Shown piece after piece: positions 1 to 7,848 of a stretch of 64,000 nt of DNA. The notes below the pieces were generated by a model. That model was given only the letters and a program-made list of their open reading frames with translations. It ran no database searches and was not told where the DNA came from. The position numbers and the translations under genes are program-made. Each line of letters opens with the position of its first letter. Positions within the stretch are counted from its first letter, which is position 1. The stretch covers positions 418,417-482,416 of the forward strand of contig NZ_LN611423.1 of assembly GCF_000821245.2 (NCBI RefSeq), given 5' to 3'. This DNA comes from Virgibacillus senegalensis. GTDB taxonomy: Bacteria; Bacillota; Bacilli; Bacillales; Amphibacillaceae.

Positions 1-172
1 TTTTGGAAGCATTATCGAACCATTCCTTTGCCTGATCTGTAGCAATCGGAATCGCTCTTCCTTCCTCATATCCTTCATCAAGCATGGCATTGGCTATATC
101 AATGGCTTTTTTTCTGATAACCGGTTCGAAATTCTTTAACGAAGCAGGATAATCATTCATCGTCCAAGGCAC
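1..172 (-). CDS. YdaT-like general stress protein, N-terminal part
   Basis: Only the first 57 codons are inside the window; the gene runs off the left edge. The reading starts MPWTMNDYPASLKNFEP and continues with a run ending in EGRAIPIATDQAKEW, which I recognise as the YdaT-type domain of Bacillus general stress proteins; no biochemical role is established. The start is the GTG at 172-170, eight bases behind AAGGAG. A sigma-B-like promoter lies just upstream (208-232), which fits because ydaT of B. subtilis belongs to the general stress regulon. What follows the N-terminal domain cannot be seen. Confidence 0.75.
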   Translation of the reverse strand, partial: MPWTMNDYPASLKNFEPVIRKKAIDIANAMLDEGYEEGRAIPIATDQAKEWFDNASK

Positions 173-207
173 TTTCACCACTCCTTTTAACGATTATATA
201 TAATTGT

Positions 208-232
208 TTTCCCCCTTCCAGTACCCCTAAAC
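208..232 (-). promoter_or_regulatory. candidate sigma-B promoter of the YdaT-like gene
   Basis: Read on the minus strand: GTTTAG, 13 bases, GGGAAA, close to the sigma-B pattern GTTTAA-N12-14-GGGWAW. It predicts a leader of about 28 bases ahead of the GTG start at 172. The match has one deviation at -35 and is a motif match only. Confidence 0.45.
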
Positions 233-468
233 CTTTAAACAGTCCGTTTTACCATGCTTGTCTGCTTTCCACGCGGCATATTATCTCCTGTGTTCCCAAA
301 TTGTCCTGATAAATTAAAATTGTTAGAAAAATTAACAATGCCAGAGCATTCTTTTGTTTTTGACTAGCTGTTTGCTCCTCAACATGTTTAAGCATTGATA
401 ATCCCTGCTAATCAAGTTTATTGTGATTTGAGTAAAATTACCAACTCTCCTATTATTGTTAATGTGTT
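233..468. other. intergenic region upstream of ectA
   Basis: Divergent intergenic stretch between the YdaT-like gene and ectA. It must hold the ectABC promoter. TTGACT occurs at 360-365 and GTTTAA at 386-391, but neither is followed by a convincing -10 at normal spacing, so no promoter is assigned. No terminator or open reading frame of note was seen. Confidence 0.4.
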
Positions 469-490
469 TTGAAAAAACTGAAAATAACGC

Positions 491-499
491 AAAAGGAGG
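491..499 (+). promoter_or_regulatory. ribosome binding site that places the ectA start at ATT
   Basis: AAAAGGAGG is a near-perfect Shine-Dalgarno sequence. Counting eight bases after AGGAGG lands on the in-frame ATT at 508-510. No ATG, GTG or TTG follows at usable distance, and the upstream in-frame TTG at 469 has no ribosome binding site. Confidence 0.7.
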
Positions 500-507
500 C
501 ACAAACT

Positions 508-1029
508 ATTAACAGTTCAAGCGTAACTGCGACCGTAGAAGCAGCTGGCAAACTGACTTTCAGCAAACCAGCTGTTGAAGATGGCGCAGCAATGTGGGAA
601 TTGGTAAACAATTCGACGCTCGATCAAAACTCTGTATATAAATATATAATGATGAGTGAGTTTTTTGCTGAGACTTGCGTAGTTGCCAAAGAGAATGATA
701 AATTAGTTGGCTTCGTTACTGCATTTATTCCTCCAGAGCGTCAAGACGTCGTGTTCGTATGGCAGATCGGTGTTTCTTCTGATCAAAGAGGAAAGGGAGT
801 CGCTTCTCGACTGCTCCAAGAATTAATCAGCCGTGATGCCTGCCGGGATGTACACTTTATCGAGGCAACTGTAACCCCTTCCAATGAGGCGTCTCAATCC
901 TTATTCCGCGGCCTGGCCAGGAAGTACGATACAGACTGCCAAGTGGAGGAGTTGTTTCCAGAAGAGCTGTTTCCTGAAGACGATCATGAAGAAGAGTTAA
1001 ACTTCCGAATCGGACCAATCAATAAGTAA
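508..1029 (+). CDS. ectA: L-2,4-diaminobutyrate acetyltransferase EctA
   Basis: GNAT-fold acetyltransferase for the second step of ectoine synthesis: acetyl-CoA plus L-2,4-diaminobutyrate gives N-gamma-acetyldiaminobutyrate in the cytosol. The core runs from FSKPAVEDGAAMWELV through the acetyl-CoA loop DQRGKGVASRLL (about residue 90-100) to the acidic C-terminus; order and length (173 residues from the ATT) fit the family. It is followed by ectB after 59 bases and ectC, the usual cassette. The start is abnormal: the strong Shine-Dalgarno at 491-499 is placed for an ATT codon, while the open frame reaches back to a TTG at 469 with no binding site. EctA identity is clear; the start is an inference and could reflect a mutation or sequencing error. 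Confidence 0.93.
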   Translation: MNSSSVTATVEAAGKLTFSKPAVEDGAAMWELVNNSTLDQNSVYKYIMMSEFFAETCVVAKENDKLVGFVTAFIPPERQDVVFVWQIGVSSDQRGKGVASRLLQELISRDACRDVHFIEATVTPSNEASQSLFRGLARKYDTDCQVEELFPEELFPEDDHEEELNFRIGPINK

Positions 1030-1088
1030 AGACAGCTAGTGCCCGGAACACTCGTGACGAATTTACTAAAACCAAGGAGGAAATGTAA

Positions 1089-2357
1089 ATGAGCCAAACG
1101 GATTTATCAATTTTCGACAAACTGGAATCAGAGGTAAGAAGCTATGTGCGAAGCTTCCCAGCTGTTTTTAATAAGGCAAAGGGTGAAAAAATCTGGGATG
1201 AAGACGGAAACGAATACTTAGACTTTTTCTCAGGAGCCGGCGCCCTCAATTACGGCCATAATGACAACAAAATGAAAGCAAAGTTGATTGATTATATTAT
1301 GGAAGATGGTATCACCCATTCCTTAGATAAAGCTTCTTCAGCCAAAGCCTCATTTCTTACTAAGTTTCACGATGTCATCTTGAAACCGCGTAACCTGGAC
1401 TACAAAGTAATGTTCCCCGGACCAACAGGAACGAACACAGTCGAAAGTGCGCTGAAGCTGGCAAGAAAAGTTACCGGCCGTACGGATGTAATCAGCTTTA
1501 CAAATGGCTTTCACGGAATGACGATAGGATCGCTGTCCGTTACAGGAAATTCCTTTAAACGGAAAGGTGCAGGGGTACCACTGCAAAATGTGGTTACCAT
1601 GCCATATGATAATTTTGTAAACGATGACTTGGATTATCTTGAGCGATTCCTGGAGGAAGCTGGCAGTGGTGTTGCCATTCCAGCAGCGATGATTTTGGAA
1701 ACAGTTCAAGGCGAGGGCGGAATCAACACGGCCCGTTTTGAATGGTTAAAACGTGTGGAAGATATTTGTAAGCGCTGGGACATCCTGCTGATTATTGACG
1801 ATGTGCAAGCAGGGGTAGGCAGAACCGGAACGTTCTTCAGTTTTGAACCAGCAGGCATCAAACCGGATATCGTTTGTCTTTCTAAGTCGCTAAGCGGCTA
1901 CGGACTTCCGTTTGCCGTCACCCTTATCCGCCCTGATTTGGATATTTGGGAGCCGGGGGAGCATAACGGAACTTTTCGCGGAAACAACCATGCTTTTGTC
2001 ACCGCAACAGCTGCATTGGAGTACTGGGAAGATGCAGACTTTGAAAAGAACGTCCAGGTGAAGGCCAAAATGGTGCGGAACTTCCTGGATAACATGGTTG
2101 AGAAATACCCGGAATTAAAAGGAGAAGTACGCGGAAGAGGACTGATGATAGGCATTGCGTCAGAAGTGGATGGACTCGCAAATAAAGTTGCGGCAAAAGC
2201 TTTTGAAAACGGCTTGATCATGGAAACTTCCGGTCCAAAGGATGAAGTTTTCAAGCTCTTCCCACCGCTGACAATTAAAGAAGAAAACTTGGAAAAAGGT
2301 TTTGCCATCATTGAAGAAAGCATTAAAAACCTGGTAAAAGAACCAGTTGCCAACTAA
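1089..2357 (+). CDS. ectB: diaminobutyrate--2-oxoglutarate aminotransferase EctB
   Basis: Class III PLP-dependent aminotransferase of 422 residues. It transfers an amino group from glutamate to L-aspartate-4-semialdehyde, giving 2,4-diaminobutyrate, the first committed step of ectoine synthesis. Visible marks are the glycine-rich PLP loop ([16 protein letters not shown]), the [12 protein letters not shown] segment with the PLP-contacting aspartate, and the [12 protein letters not shown] segment with the Schiff-base lysine. AAGGAGG sits seven bases ahead of the ATG. It lies between ectA and ectC in one transcription unit; the gaps of 59 and 62 bases contain no terminator. Confidence 0.97.
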   Translation: MSQTDLSIFDKLESEVRSYVRSFPAVFNKAKGEKIWDEDGNEYLDFFSGAGALNYGHNDNKMKAKLIDYIMEDGITHSLDKASSAKASFLTKFHDVILKPRNLDYKVMFPGPTGTNTVESALKLARKVTGRTDVISFTNGFHGMTIGSLSVTGNSFKRKGAGVPLQNVVTMPYDNFVNDDLDYLERFLEEAGSGVAIPAAMILETVQGEGGINTARFEWLKRVEDICKRWDILLIIDDVQAGVGRTGTFFSFEPAGIKPDIVCLSKSLSGYGLPFAVTLIRPDLDIWEPGEHNGTFRGNNHAFVTATAALEYWEDADFEKNVQVKAKMVRNFLDNMVEKYPELKGEVRGRGLMIGIASEVDGLANKVAAKAFENGLIMETSGPKDEVFKLFPPLTIKEENLEKGFAIIEESIKNLVKEPVAN

Positions 2358-2419
2358 CCGCTAAACGCCACAAAAGGGATCTATGAATCGAACAATTAAA
2401 ATCTGGGAGGAAAGTAAAA

Positions 2420-2806
2420 ATGAAGGTTGTCGCTTTAAAAGATGTAATAGGAACGGAACATGACGTAGACGGAGGCAATTGGGTCAGCAGACGCCTGATC
2501 AAAAAGGACGATGGCATGGGATACTCTGTCAACGATACGATAATCAAGGCTGGTACAGAAACACACATTTGGTACAAAAACCATTTAGAAGCTGTTTACT
2601 GCATTGAAGGAGAAGGCGAAGTCGTTACCCTGAAGGATAATAAAGTATGGCCAATTAAGAAAGATGAACTATATGCACTTGATGAACACGATGAACATCT
2701 GCTTCGCGCCCGGACAGATATGCGAATGGTATGTGTGTTCAATCCGCCGCTTTCCGGAAAAGAAGTCCATGATGAAAATGGAGTTTACCCTGTAGATGAG
2801 GATTAA
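2420..2806 (+). CDS. ectC: L-ectoine synthase EctC
   Basis: Small cupin enzyme of 128 residues that closes N-gamma-acetyldiaminobutyrate to ectoine, the last step of the pathway. The protein starts [16 protein letters not shown] and has the family segments [21 protein letters not shown] (split by the cupin metal-site His/Glu/Tyr residues) and [20 protein letters not shown] precedes the ATG. There is no ectD (hydroxylase) directly downstream; a strong terminator at 2819-2849 closes the operon, so this locus makes ectoine only. Confidence 0.97.
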   Translation: MKVVALKDVIGTEHDVDGGNWVSRRLIKKDDGMGYSVNDTIIKAGTETHIWYKNHLEAVYCIEGEGEVVTLKDNKVWPIKKDELYALDEHDEHLLRARTDMRMVCVFNPPLSGKEVHDENGVYPVDED

Positions 2807-2818
2807 TCATTCACAAAA

Positions 2819-2849
2819 AACAGCAGGCCGCTAAAAGGCCTGCTGTTTT
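2819..2849. terminator. bidirectional terminator, ectC / flavodoxin-family gene
   Basis: AACAGCAGGCC, loop, GGCCTGCTGTT with T-runs on both sides. It lies between the converging ectC and the minus-strand reductase gene and can serve both. Confidence 0.9.
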
Positions 2850-2855
2850 CCATTA

Positions 2856-3479
2856 TCAAGAAGCGTTCCCTTCGGGTGGAATGGGTTGTTGTTGAAAGAT
2901 ACGGGCCAGGTGGACAAGGTTATGGGCAGCCATCTGAACATTTGATTTGGTAAATTCATTGTTGTACCCTTCAGCTTCTATGAAGGATGGTCCCGGACCG
3001 GCTTCTCCTACCCAATAGGCGATAGGATTTGGCGGGATCGCATAACCGATTTGAGATAATCCGAAAATCAGGTCTCCCGCTGCATTTTTAGCCCCGTCTT
3101 CATTCCCTGTAACCACTGCTCCTGCCACCTTGTTATAAAATACAGGTTGTCCTTTTTCATTTTTCACCGTAGAGGATCCATTAAAGCGTTCCAGCACTTT
3201 TTTGGATACACTGCTTTTCTCGCCAAGCCATACCGGTGTTCCCATCAACAAGATGTCTGCTTCTTTGATTTTCTCAAATAACTGCGGCCATTCATCTCCA
3301 TCCCCCATATCCTCTGCTATTCCGTATGCAATATCGTAATCGACTACCCGAACCAGTTCAGATTCTACTTGTTCGCCATCAAATACTTTTACAAATTGAT
3401 TCAATAACGCATCTGTGTTCGAAGTTTCGTCTGAATTTTTCAATGAGCAGTTCAACATCAGTGCTTTCAATGAAGCCAC
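2856..3479 (-). CDS. flavodoxin-family / NADPH-dependent FMN reductase protein
   Basis: 207-residue protein with a flavodoxin-like fold. The opening LKALMLNCSLK followed by TNTDALLNQ matches the FMN phosphate-binding loop of NAD(P)H:FMN/quinone reductases; ADILLMGTPVWLGEKS is the second FMN loop, and a GAVVTGNEDGAKN segment binds the isoalloxazine side in relatives. Likely reduces flavin or quinones in the cytosol; substrate unknown. Start is GTG at 3479 with GGAGGG five to six bases upstream. It is monocistronic and converges on ectC. Confidence 0.8.
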   Translation of the reverse strand: MASLKALMLNCSLKNSDETSNTDALLNQFVKVFDGEQVESELVRVVDYDIAYGIAEDMGDGDEWPQLFEKIKEADILLMGTPVWLGEKSSVSKKVLERFNGSSTVKNEKGQPVFYNKVAGAVVTGNEDGAKNAAGDLIFGLSQIGYAIPPNPIAYWVGEAGPGPSFIEAEGYNNEFTKSNVQMAAHNLVHLARIFQQQPIPPEGNAS

Positions 3480-3564
3480 CTTATCCCTCCTCGAATTCTA
3501 TTCTTCTAATGCTCTACCCTTTCAAAGGAAAAGATATGCAGCATTGCCTGAATTCCAGGAATAC

Positions 3565-3590
3565 GTTTTACGAGGCTGAATAAAGGATAC
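3565..3590 (+). promoter_or_regulatory. possible sigma-B promoter of the CBS gene
   Basis: GTTTTA, 14 bases, GGATAC, two deviations from the sigma-B consensus. Position (about 45 bases ahead of the start) is suitable and the cargo is stress-like, but this is a weak motif call. Confidence 0.3.
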
Positions 3591-3636
3591 TTAATAAATA
3601 TAAGTCAGTTCTTAAACCCAAAAGGAGGATTAGCTT

Positions 3637-4059
3637 ATGACAGCTGTTCAACAAGTGATGACAGAGAATGTAGCTGCAGCTAAGCCCGGTGACAGCTTAG
3701 AAACATTAGCACAGGAAATGGATGCTCATGATGTCGGCTTCCTTCCGGTCGTCGATGAAGATAAGCTTGTCGGTGTGGTAACCGACCGTGATATTGTTCG
3801 AAGAGGACTGGCGAAAGACTTTAAATCAAATGGCGTCTCAGCAGAACAAATCATGACCGAAAAAGTCATTACCGTACTGCCTGATATGCAAGTGGAAGAA
3901 GCTACCCGCTTGATGCAGGATCACCAGATCAAGCGATTGATTGTTGCAGAAGACAGAGCAATAAAAGGCGTTGTTTCTCTAGGTGATTTAGCAGTCTCCA
4001 ATCAAGAACAATCTGCCGAAAATGCCTTAGGTGAAATCAAAAAATCGAGCAATGGATAA
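3637..4059 (+). CDS. CBS-domain protein
   Basis: 140-residue protein made of two CBS repeats: residues about 5-60 (QVMTENVAAAKPGDSLE ... VGFLPVVDEDKLVGVVTDRDIV) and 70-130 (IMTEKVITVLPDMQVEEA ... IKRLIVAEDRAIKGVVSLGD). Such stand-alone Bateman modules bind adenine nucleotides and act as energy sensors; the partner is unknown. AAAGGAGG lies nine bases ahead of ATG. A 53-residue gene follows at 15 bases and is probably co-transcribed up to the terminator at 4244. Confidence 0.85.
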   Translation: MTAVQQVMTENVAAAKPGDSLETLAQEMDAHDVGFLPVVDEDKLVGVVTDRDIVRRGLAKDFKSNGVSAEQIMTEKVITVLPDMQVEEATRLMQDHQIKRLIVAEDRAIKGVVSLGDLAVSNQEQSAENALGEIKKSSNG

Positions 4060-4073
4060 GCGAGGTGTTCTAA

Positions 4074-4235
4074 ATGGCTGAAAACAAAAAAGAAGAACTC
4101 TTTGATAATCATGAAAACAATTCCCCGGAACAGGAAAAGAAGCGGAAGGATCCAAATAAGGATCCAGACCCGCAACGCGAAGTAGAAGGAAACACCAATA
4201 AGAAACCGGAGAAAAACCCGGATGATTTTGAGTAA
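4074..4235 (+). CDS. 53-residue hydrophilic protein, unknown
   Basis: Starts at ATG 4074, 15 bases after the CBS gene, behind CGAGGTG. The product, MAENKKEELFDNHENN and on, is almost all Lys/Asp/Glu/Asn/Pro with a repeated KDPNKDPDP segment; it has no hydrophobic core and should be disordered. I do not recognise a family. The tight spacing, ribosome binding site and the terminator eight bases after its stop argue that it is real and shares a transcript with the CBS gene. Confidence 0.6.
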   Translation: MAENKKEELFDNHENNSPEQEKKRKDPNKDPDPQREVEGNTNKKPEKNPDDFE

Positions 4236-4243
4236 TGGAGATA

Positions 4244-4276
4244 AACAAGAGACCGGAAAACTTCCGGTCTCTTGTT
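4244..4276. terminator. terminator after the CBS / 53-residue operon
   Basis: Long near-perfect stem, CAAGAGACCGGAA / TTCCGGTCTCTTG, followed by T residues. Confidence 0.85.
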
Positions 4277-4367
4277 CTTATGCATAGTTATCAGTCGTCT
4301 ATTCCATATTAAAAAGGAATAAGCAGCTGATCTTATTCCTCAGACCTGTGTGGAAAGGATGAAAGAA

Positions 4368-4526
4368 ATGGACGACAACAAACAAGCCGAGAAAGCCTTG
4401 AAAAACATTGAAAAAACAGAAGAAGTAGAGTTTTCCTATGAATTGGCTGATTCGGAAGATAAAGAAGCAATGGAACGGATGAAGCAGGCGAATCAGCGGC
4501 AGCGCAATCACCAATCGAGAGAGTAA
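4368..4526 (+). CDS. 52-residue charged protein, unknown
   Basis: ATG at 4368 follows AAAGGAT by seven bases; another in-frame ATG at 4359 is less well placed. The product begins MDDNKQAEKALKNIEKTEE and is highly charged with heptad-like spacing, probably a short helix; no family recognised. It has its own terminator at 4529 shared with mscL. Being bracketed by terminators, it is likely a separate small stress-type gene. Confidence 0.5.
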   Translation: MDDNKQAEKALKNIEKTEEVEFSYELADSEDKEAMERMKQANQRQRNHQSRE

Positions 4527-4528
4527 GG

Positions 4529-4563
4529 AAAAACGAGTGCTGTCTCATGGCACTCGTTTTTTT
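4529..4563. terminator. bidirectional terminator between the 52-residue gene and mscL
   Basis: AAAACGAGTGC / GCACTCGTTTT stem with A and T runs on either side, between converging genes. The mscL stop codon lies inside it. Confidence 0.85.
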
Positions 4564-5045
4564 ACGTTAACCAACATCCTCCTGCTATCTTCTCCATTTT
4601 TACTGTCCTCCATTAAGGTAGAGCCGCAGTGGGCACACCGGACTGCATGGACCGGGATGGACATGCGACAATAGGGACATTCTTTCTTCTGCATGGCAAC
4701 GCCGGGATGCTGATCAGGTTTTTTCCATCGATTCATTTGCCTGATGATTAGAAACAGGGCAAAAAAAATAATCAGGAACCGTATAAGTGCTGTAAGAAAC
4801 AAGCCATAATTAATCGTCACAGCACCTGCAGCCTGGGCTTCTGCCAGTGTTTCAAATCGACCGCTCCCTAATACCACATACATGTTGGAAAAATTCATTT
4901 GGGAAAGCAGCAATCCGACCGGGGGCAGGAGCACGTCCGTTACAAGCGAATCAACAATACTGCTGAAAGCAGCGCCCAGAACCATCCCAATCCCCATATC
5001 GGCCGCATTTCCCCGCAAGATAAATTGGCGAAACTCATTAAGTAT
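4545..5045 (-). CDS. mscL: large-conductance mechanosensitive channel MscL with C-terminal zinc ribbon
   Basis: Pentameric membrane channel that opens under membrane tension and releases solutes on osmotic down-shock. Visible are the RGNAADMGIGMVLGAAFSS pore helix TM1, VDSLVTDVLLPPVG, and TM2 (YGLFLTALIRFLIIFFALFL). Instead of the usual C-terminal helical bundle it ends in CPYC-x13-CAHC, a zinc-ribbon. The start is odd: the family pattern M-x-N-EF-x-x-F aligns only if the ATA at 5045-5043 is initiator (ATA CTT AAT GAG TTT). No ATG/GTG/TTG is in frame near the Shine-Dalgarno GGAGGAGGG; the first canonical codon, TTG at 5018, would cut off the conserved N-terminal amphipathic helix. 166 residues from ATA. 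Confidence 0.88.
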   Translation of the reverse strand: MLNEFRQFILRGNAADMGIGMVLGAAFSSIVDSLVTDVLLPPVGLLLSQMNFSNMYVVLGSGRFETLAEAQAAGAVTINYGLFLTALIRFLIIFFALFLIIRQMNRWKKPDQHPGVAMQKKECPYCRMSIPVHAVRCAHCGSTLMEDSKNGEDSRRMLVNVKKRVP

Positions 5046-5057
5046 TGCCGATTGTTT

Positions 5058-5067
5058 CCCTCCTCCC
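5058..5067 (-). promoter_or_regulatory. ribosome binding site of mscL, upstream of an ATA
   Basis: Read on the minus strand GGGAGGAGGG, twelve bases ahead of the ATA at 5045-5043. There is no canonical start codon in frame between this site and TTG 5018. Confidence 0.6.
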
Positions 5068-5221
5068 TTTTTGGGATATCTATATGCTTGTTTGGGACAG
5101 CCTATGAAGAGAAAGAGAGGATCCGTTAATTTACCCCCATCCTTTCTAAACCATTACGTCCAATTTATAATAGACAGGCAACCGACAATGGCAAGAACGA
5201 TTGTTGAAAAGGAGCATCAAG

Positions 5222-5668
5222 ATGAGCAAACGAAATATGGAAGACTATTTAGAAGAGGGCCTATATGGGGCAAAGCAGACAAAACCCGCTGAGCGAAAAA
5301 AATACTTAGGCACTTTAAGGGAGAGGATTCTGCTTGCTTTGAAAAAATCCCAGGTAATGCAGCAGCAAGGATTCGCGGAATTAGAGGCAGAGATGAAAGC
5401 ACATCCGAACGCAAAGTTATTGCTGAACGGTAAGATCAATTCCCGTTTTTTCAAGGCTTATAAGAAGCTGGCCAAGCAACATAACATCGCCTATACTTCG
5501 GTCACTAATAACGAGGCAGACACCGATATCGGGGCTGTCTTAACAAGTAATTCAGCAGTGGACCGTGAATCGATTTTTGTGGAAGAAAAGGAACAACAAT
5601 CTGCTTCTCAACAGAAAGACACGCCTCAAGGAGTAAAAGCTCGGTTTAAGAAATGGTTTGGATTGTAA
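5222..5668 (+). CDS. yueI: YueI-family (DUF1694) protein
   Basis: 148-residue cytosolic protein of unknown function. The stretch MEDYLEEGLYGAKQTKPAER followed by KYLGTLRERILLALKKSQVM is the hallmark of the YueI family of Bacillales. The frame is open further upstream, but AAAAGGAG at 5207-5214 places the start at ATG 5222. The C-terminal 40 residues are low-complexity and end in a basic KARFKKWFGL. Monocistronic; the divergent neighbour is mscL. Confidence 0.85.
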   Translation: MSKRNMEDYLEEGLYGAKQTKPAERKKYLGTLRERILLALKKSQVMQQQGFAELEAEMKAHPNAKLLLNGKINSRFFKAYKKLAKQHNIAYTSVTNNEADTDIGAVLTSNSAVDRESIFVEEKEQQSASQQKDTPQGVKARFKKWFGL

Positions 5669-5790
5669 GACAATCCTATAATCTTTCATTACAATTGGAT
5701 AACATCTATCAGAAAAAGTTTACCACCTCGTGAATGGTGAAATAGATAAGTGTGATAGAAAAGTTCAAAAATTTACCGGAGGTGTTAAAT

Positions 5791-5976
5791 ATGGCTGAAA
5801 ACCGTTTGAAAACCGGAGAGAACGTACCAGAATCAGGCAAGTATAAGGTAGACGGATTTGTCCACGAAGAAGACGCTTCCCAACAAGATGATACAGAAAT
5901 CAGTGTGGAGGAAGGAGAACAGTTTCCGCCGTCCCCAACCTCCCACAAAGCAGTATACTGGAAGAAAACTTCTTAA
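5791..5976 (+). CDS. YjzC-like small protein
   Basis: 61-residue protein from ATG 5791, behind CGGAGGTG. The segment NRLKTGENVPESGKYKVDG and the later EEGEQFPPSPTSHKAVYW match the layout of YjzC (a short beta-rich protein of Bacillus, function unknown). The open frame begins 39 bases earlier, but the ribosome binding site fixes the shorter start. A terminator follows at 6005. Confidence 0.75.
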   Translation: MAENRLKTGENVPESGKYKVDGFVHEEDASQQDDTEISVEEGEQFPPSPTSHKAVYWKKTS

Positions 5977-6004
5977 AACAAACTATTAAAGACAAACATT
6001 ACAG

Positions 6005-6047
6005 AAAAATACTGTGCAAGGTGACAAGCACTTGCACAGTATTTTTT
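6005..6047. terminator. bidirectional terminator, YjzC-like / TetR gene
   Basis: AAATACTGTGCAAG / CTTGCACAGTATTT stem with A/T runs on both sides between converging genes. Confidence 0.9.
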
Positions 6048-6053
6048 ACATCG

Positions 6054-6944
6054 TTATAAAAGCCTGATTTTCAGGCGTTCAGCCACACGCTGCCGCAGCT
6101 TATCTAATTCGCTGATTCCTTTGAAATTAGCCAGCAAGCCTTGGATCAAAAACTTTTTAGGATCTGGCTTGTTAATCTCAGCAAATAAATAATCGATCGC
6201 TCCCTGTAATTCATCCGTCTTGGCCGGAGGGATATCCAGTTGTTGAACCACATCGAGCATTTCAGTCAGCATTTTTTCTACTTCCTGCCTAACCAAGTTT
6301 GGAGCGAGATCGACCTGATCCGCTGATTCGAGCAGCTGTTTGGTTATCACGGGTTCTTCACCGCTGCCTGCCATGCCTTCAACCATATCATCCATACGTC
6401 GGACAAGAAATACAGCCATTTTATGAAGATCAAGTTCAACATTATACTTGATGCTCAATTGCATATAATTCGACAGCATCCCCTCCGCCATGATACCTAA
6501 GTCGGTAACATATCCTTCTACTTTATCTCCATATATGTTGAATAAATTTTCCTCATACCAACGTTTTATTTCCATATCTTTTTGTTTAATAAATTCGAAT
6601 AATTCCTCATTGAGAGAAATCGTCTGTTCTCGAAACTGAGTAATGATAAAGTCTTTATGTTTTAACACCTCTTCCAACTGGACATGAATCTGTTTAATAA
6701 AGCTTTCTCTCGCCGACAAATTCTCCTGTTGTACTTCTTCCATTTTTCTGTTCATCAAATCATAATAATATTCGAAGATACGAAACATTAATTCGTCTTT
6801 GGAACGGAAATGGAGATAAAAGGATCCTTTAGACAAATTGCTCTTATCGACAATTTCCTGAATCGAAGTAGCATAGAACCCCTTTTCAGCAAAAAGCGCA
6901 ATGGAAGCTTCGATTATCTTTTTCTTCTTTTCGTTCAATACCAT
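6054..6944 (-). CDS. TetR/AcrR-family transcriptional regulator
   Basis: 296-residue repressor-type protein. Residues about 8-55 form the TetR helix-turn-helix: KIIEASIALFAEKGFYATS then IQEIVDKSNLSKGSFYLHF. The remaining 240 residues are a helical ligand-binding and dimerisation domain, longer than the 190 usual in the family and similar in size to YerO of B. subtilis, which controls an RND pump; no pump gene is adjacent. GTG at 6947 and ATG at 6944 are both possible; ATG is preferred. It is flanked by terminators, so transcribed alone, probably self-regulated; ligand unknown. Confidence 0.88.
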   Translation of the reverse strand: MVLNEKKKKIIEASIALFAEKGFYATSIQEIVDKSNLSKGSFYLHFRSKDELMFRIFEYYYDLMNRKMEEVQQENLSARESFIKQIHVQLEEVLKHKDFIITQFREQTISLNEELFEFIKQKDMEIKRWYEENLFNIYGDKVEGYVTDLGIMAEGMLSNYMQLSIKYNVELDLHKMAVFLVRRMDDMVEGMAGSGEEPVITKQLLESADQVDLAPNLVRQEVEKMLTEMLDVVQQLDIPPAKTDELQGAIDYLFAEINKPDPKKFLIQGLLANFKGISELDKLRQRVAERLKIRLL

Positions 6945-7043
6945 CACTTCCCTGGCTCCATCATTCTTTTCCTATGTTCATCTCTCTTTTATTTTGTCTT
7001 TTTACTAACTATCAGTCAAGCCGAAGTCCTCCCTTTCGATTGG

Positions 7044-7089
7044 AAAAAAGCAGCATCCAGTCGATAGGAAGGACTGGATGCTGCTTTTT
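7044..7089. terminator. terminator of tcyABC
   Basis: AAAAAGCAGCATCCAGTC / GACTGGATGCTGCTTTTT, a perfect 18-pair stem with T-run on the minus strand. It overlaps the last codon of tcyC. Confidence 0.93.
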
Positions 7090-7834
7090 ACGGGTTGAGG
7101 ATCCTCTGCAAGAATTGCTGTGTTCTTTTTTCTTTAGGTGCTTTTAATACCTTTTCTGGCGGTCCCTGTTCAATGATATATCCGCCATCCATGAAAATTA
7201 CTTCATCGGAAACCTGTTCAGCGAACTGCACCTCATGAGTAACGATCACCATGGTCCAGCCTTCATTGGCCAGCTCCTTGATCACTCCGAGTACTTCCCC
7301 GATTAATTCCGGGTCTAGAGCGGAAGTAGGTTCATCGAACAGCATGAGCTCCGGCTCGATGGCAAGCGCACGTGCTATTCCCACCCGCTGTTGCTGCCCA
7401 CCGGAAAGCTGATGCGGATATAAGTGCATTTTCTCCCGCAAACCAACCTTGGAAAGCAGCTGTTCCGCCATTTCACGGACCTCATTTTTGTCACGCTTTT
7501 GGACAATGATCGGCCCCTCCGTCACATTTTCCAGAGCTGTTTTATGAGGAAATAAGTTGTAGGATTGAAAAACCATGCCTGATTTTCGTCTAAGCCGCAA
7601 CCAATCCTGCTTACTTACCTTCTTGTCAAAATCGAGTCCAAACCCATCCTCAAAGGTGAACGTACCACCGCTTGGTTCCTCAAGGGCGTTCAAGCAGCGA
7701 AGCAGCGTCGTTTTCCCGGATCCTGACGGCCCCATGATCGTCAAAACCTTCCCCTTTTCCACGTGAACATCTATATCTTTCAATACCTTCAATTCACCGA
7801 AGGATTTCGATAATCCTTTTATTGATAAATACAT
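7088..7834 (-). CDS. tcyC: cystine ABC transporter, ATP-binding protein TcyC
   Basis: 248-residue ATPase of a polar amino-acid importer. Walker A is GPSGSGKTT (about residue 34), signature [15 protein letters not shown], Walker [16 protein letters not shown]-loop VTHE. The start ATG 7834 follows GAGAGGAAGG; the open frame upstream overlaps tcyB and is not used. Third gene of tcyABC; the binding protein two genes upstream makes L-cystine the best substrate guess. Membrane-peripheral, dimer on the TcyB permease. Confidence 0.9.
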   Translation of the reverse strand: MYLSIKGLSKSFGELKVLKDIDVHVEKGKVLTIMGPSGSGKTTLLRCLNALEEPSGGTFTFEDGFGLDFDKKVSKQDWLRLRRKSGMVFQSYNLFPHKTALENVTEGPIIVQKRDKNEVREMAEQLLSKVGLREKMHLYPHQLSGGQQQRVGIARALAIEPELMLFDEPTSALDPELIGEVLGVIKELANEGWTMVIVTHEVQFAEQVSDEVIFMDGGYIIEQGPPEKVLKAPKEKRTQQFLQRILNP

Positions 7835-7848
7835 TGCTACCTTCCTCT

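Noticed and set aside
4882..5292. plus-strand frames across the mscL 5' end
   Set aside because: They run antisense to conserved MscL sequence and overlap the YueI start.
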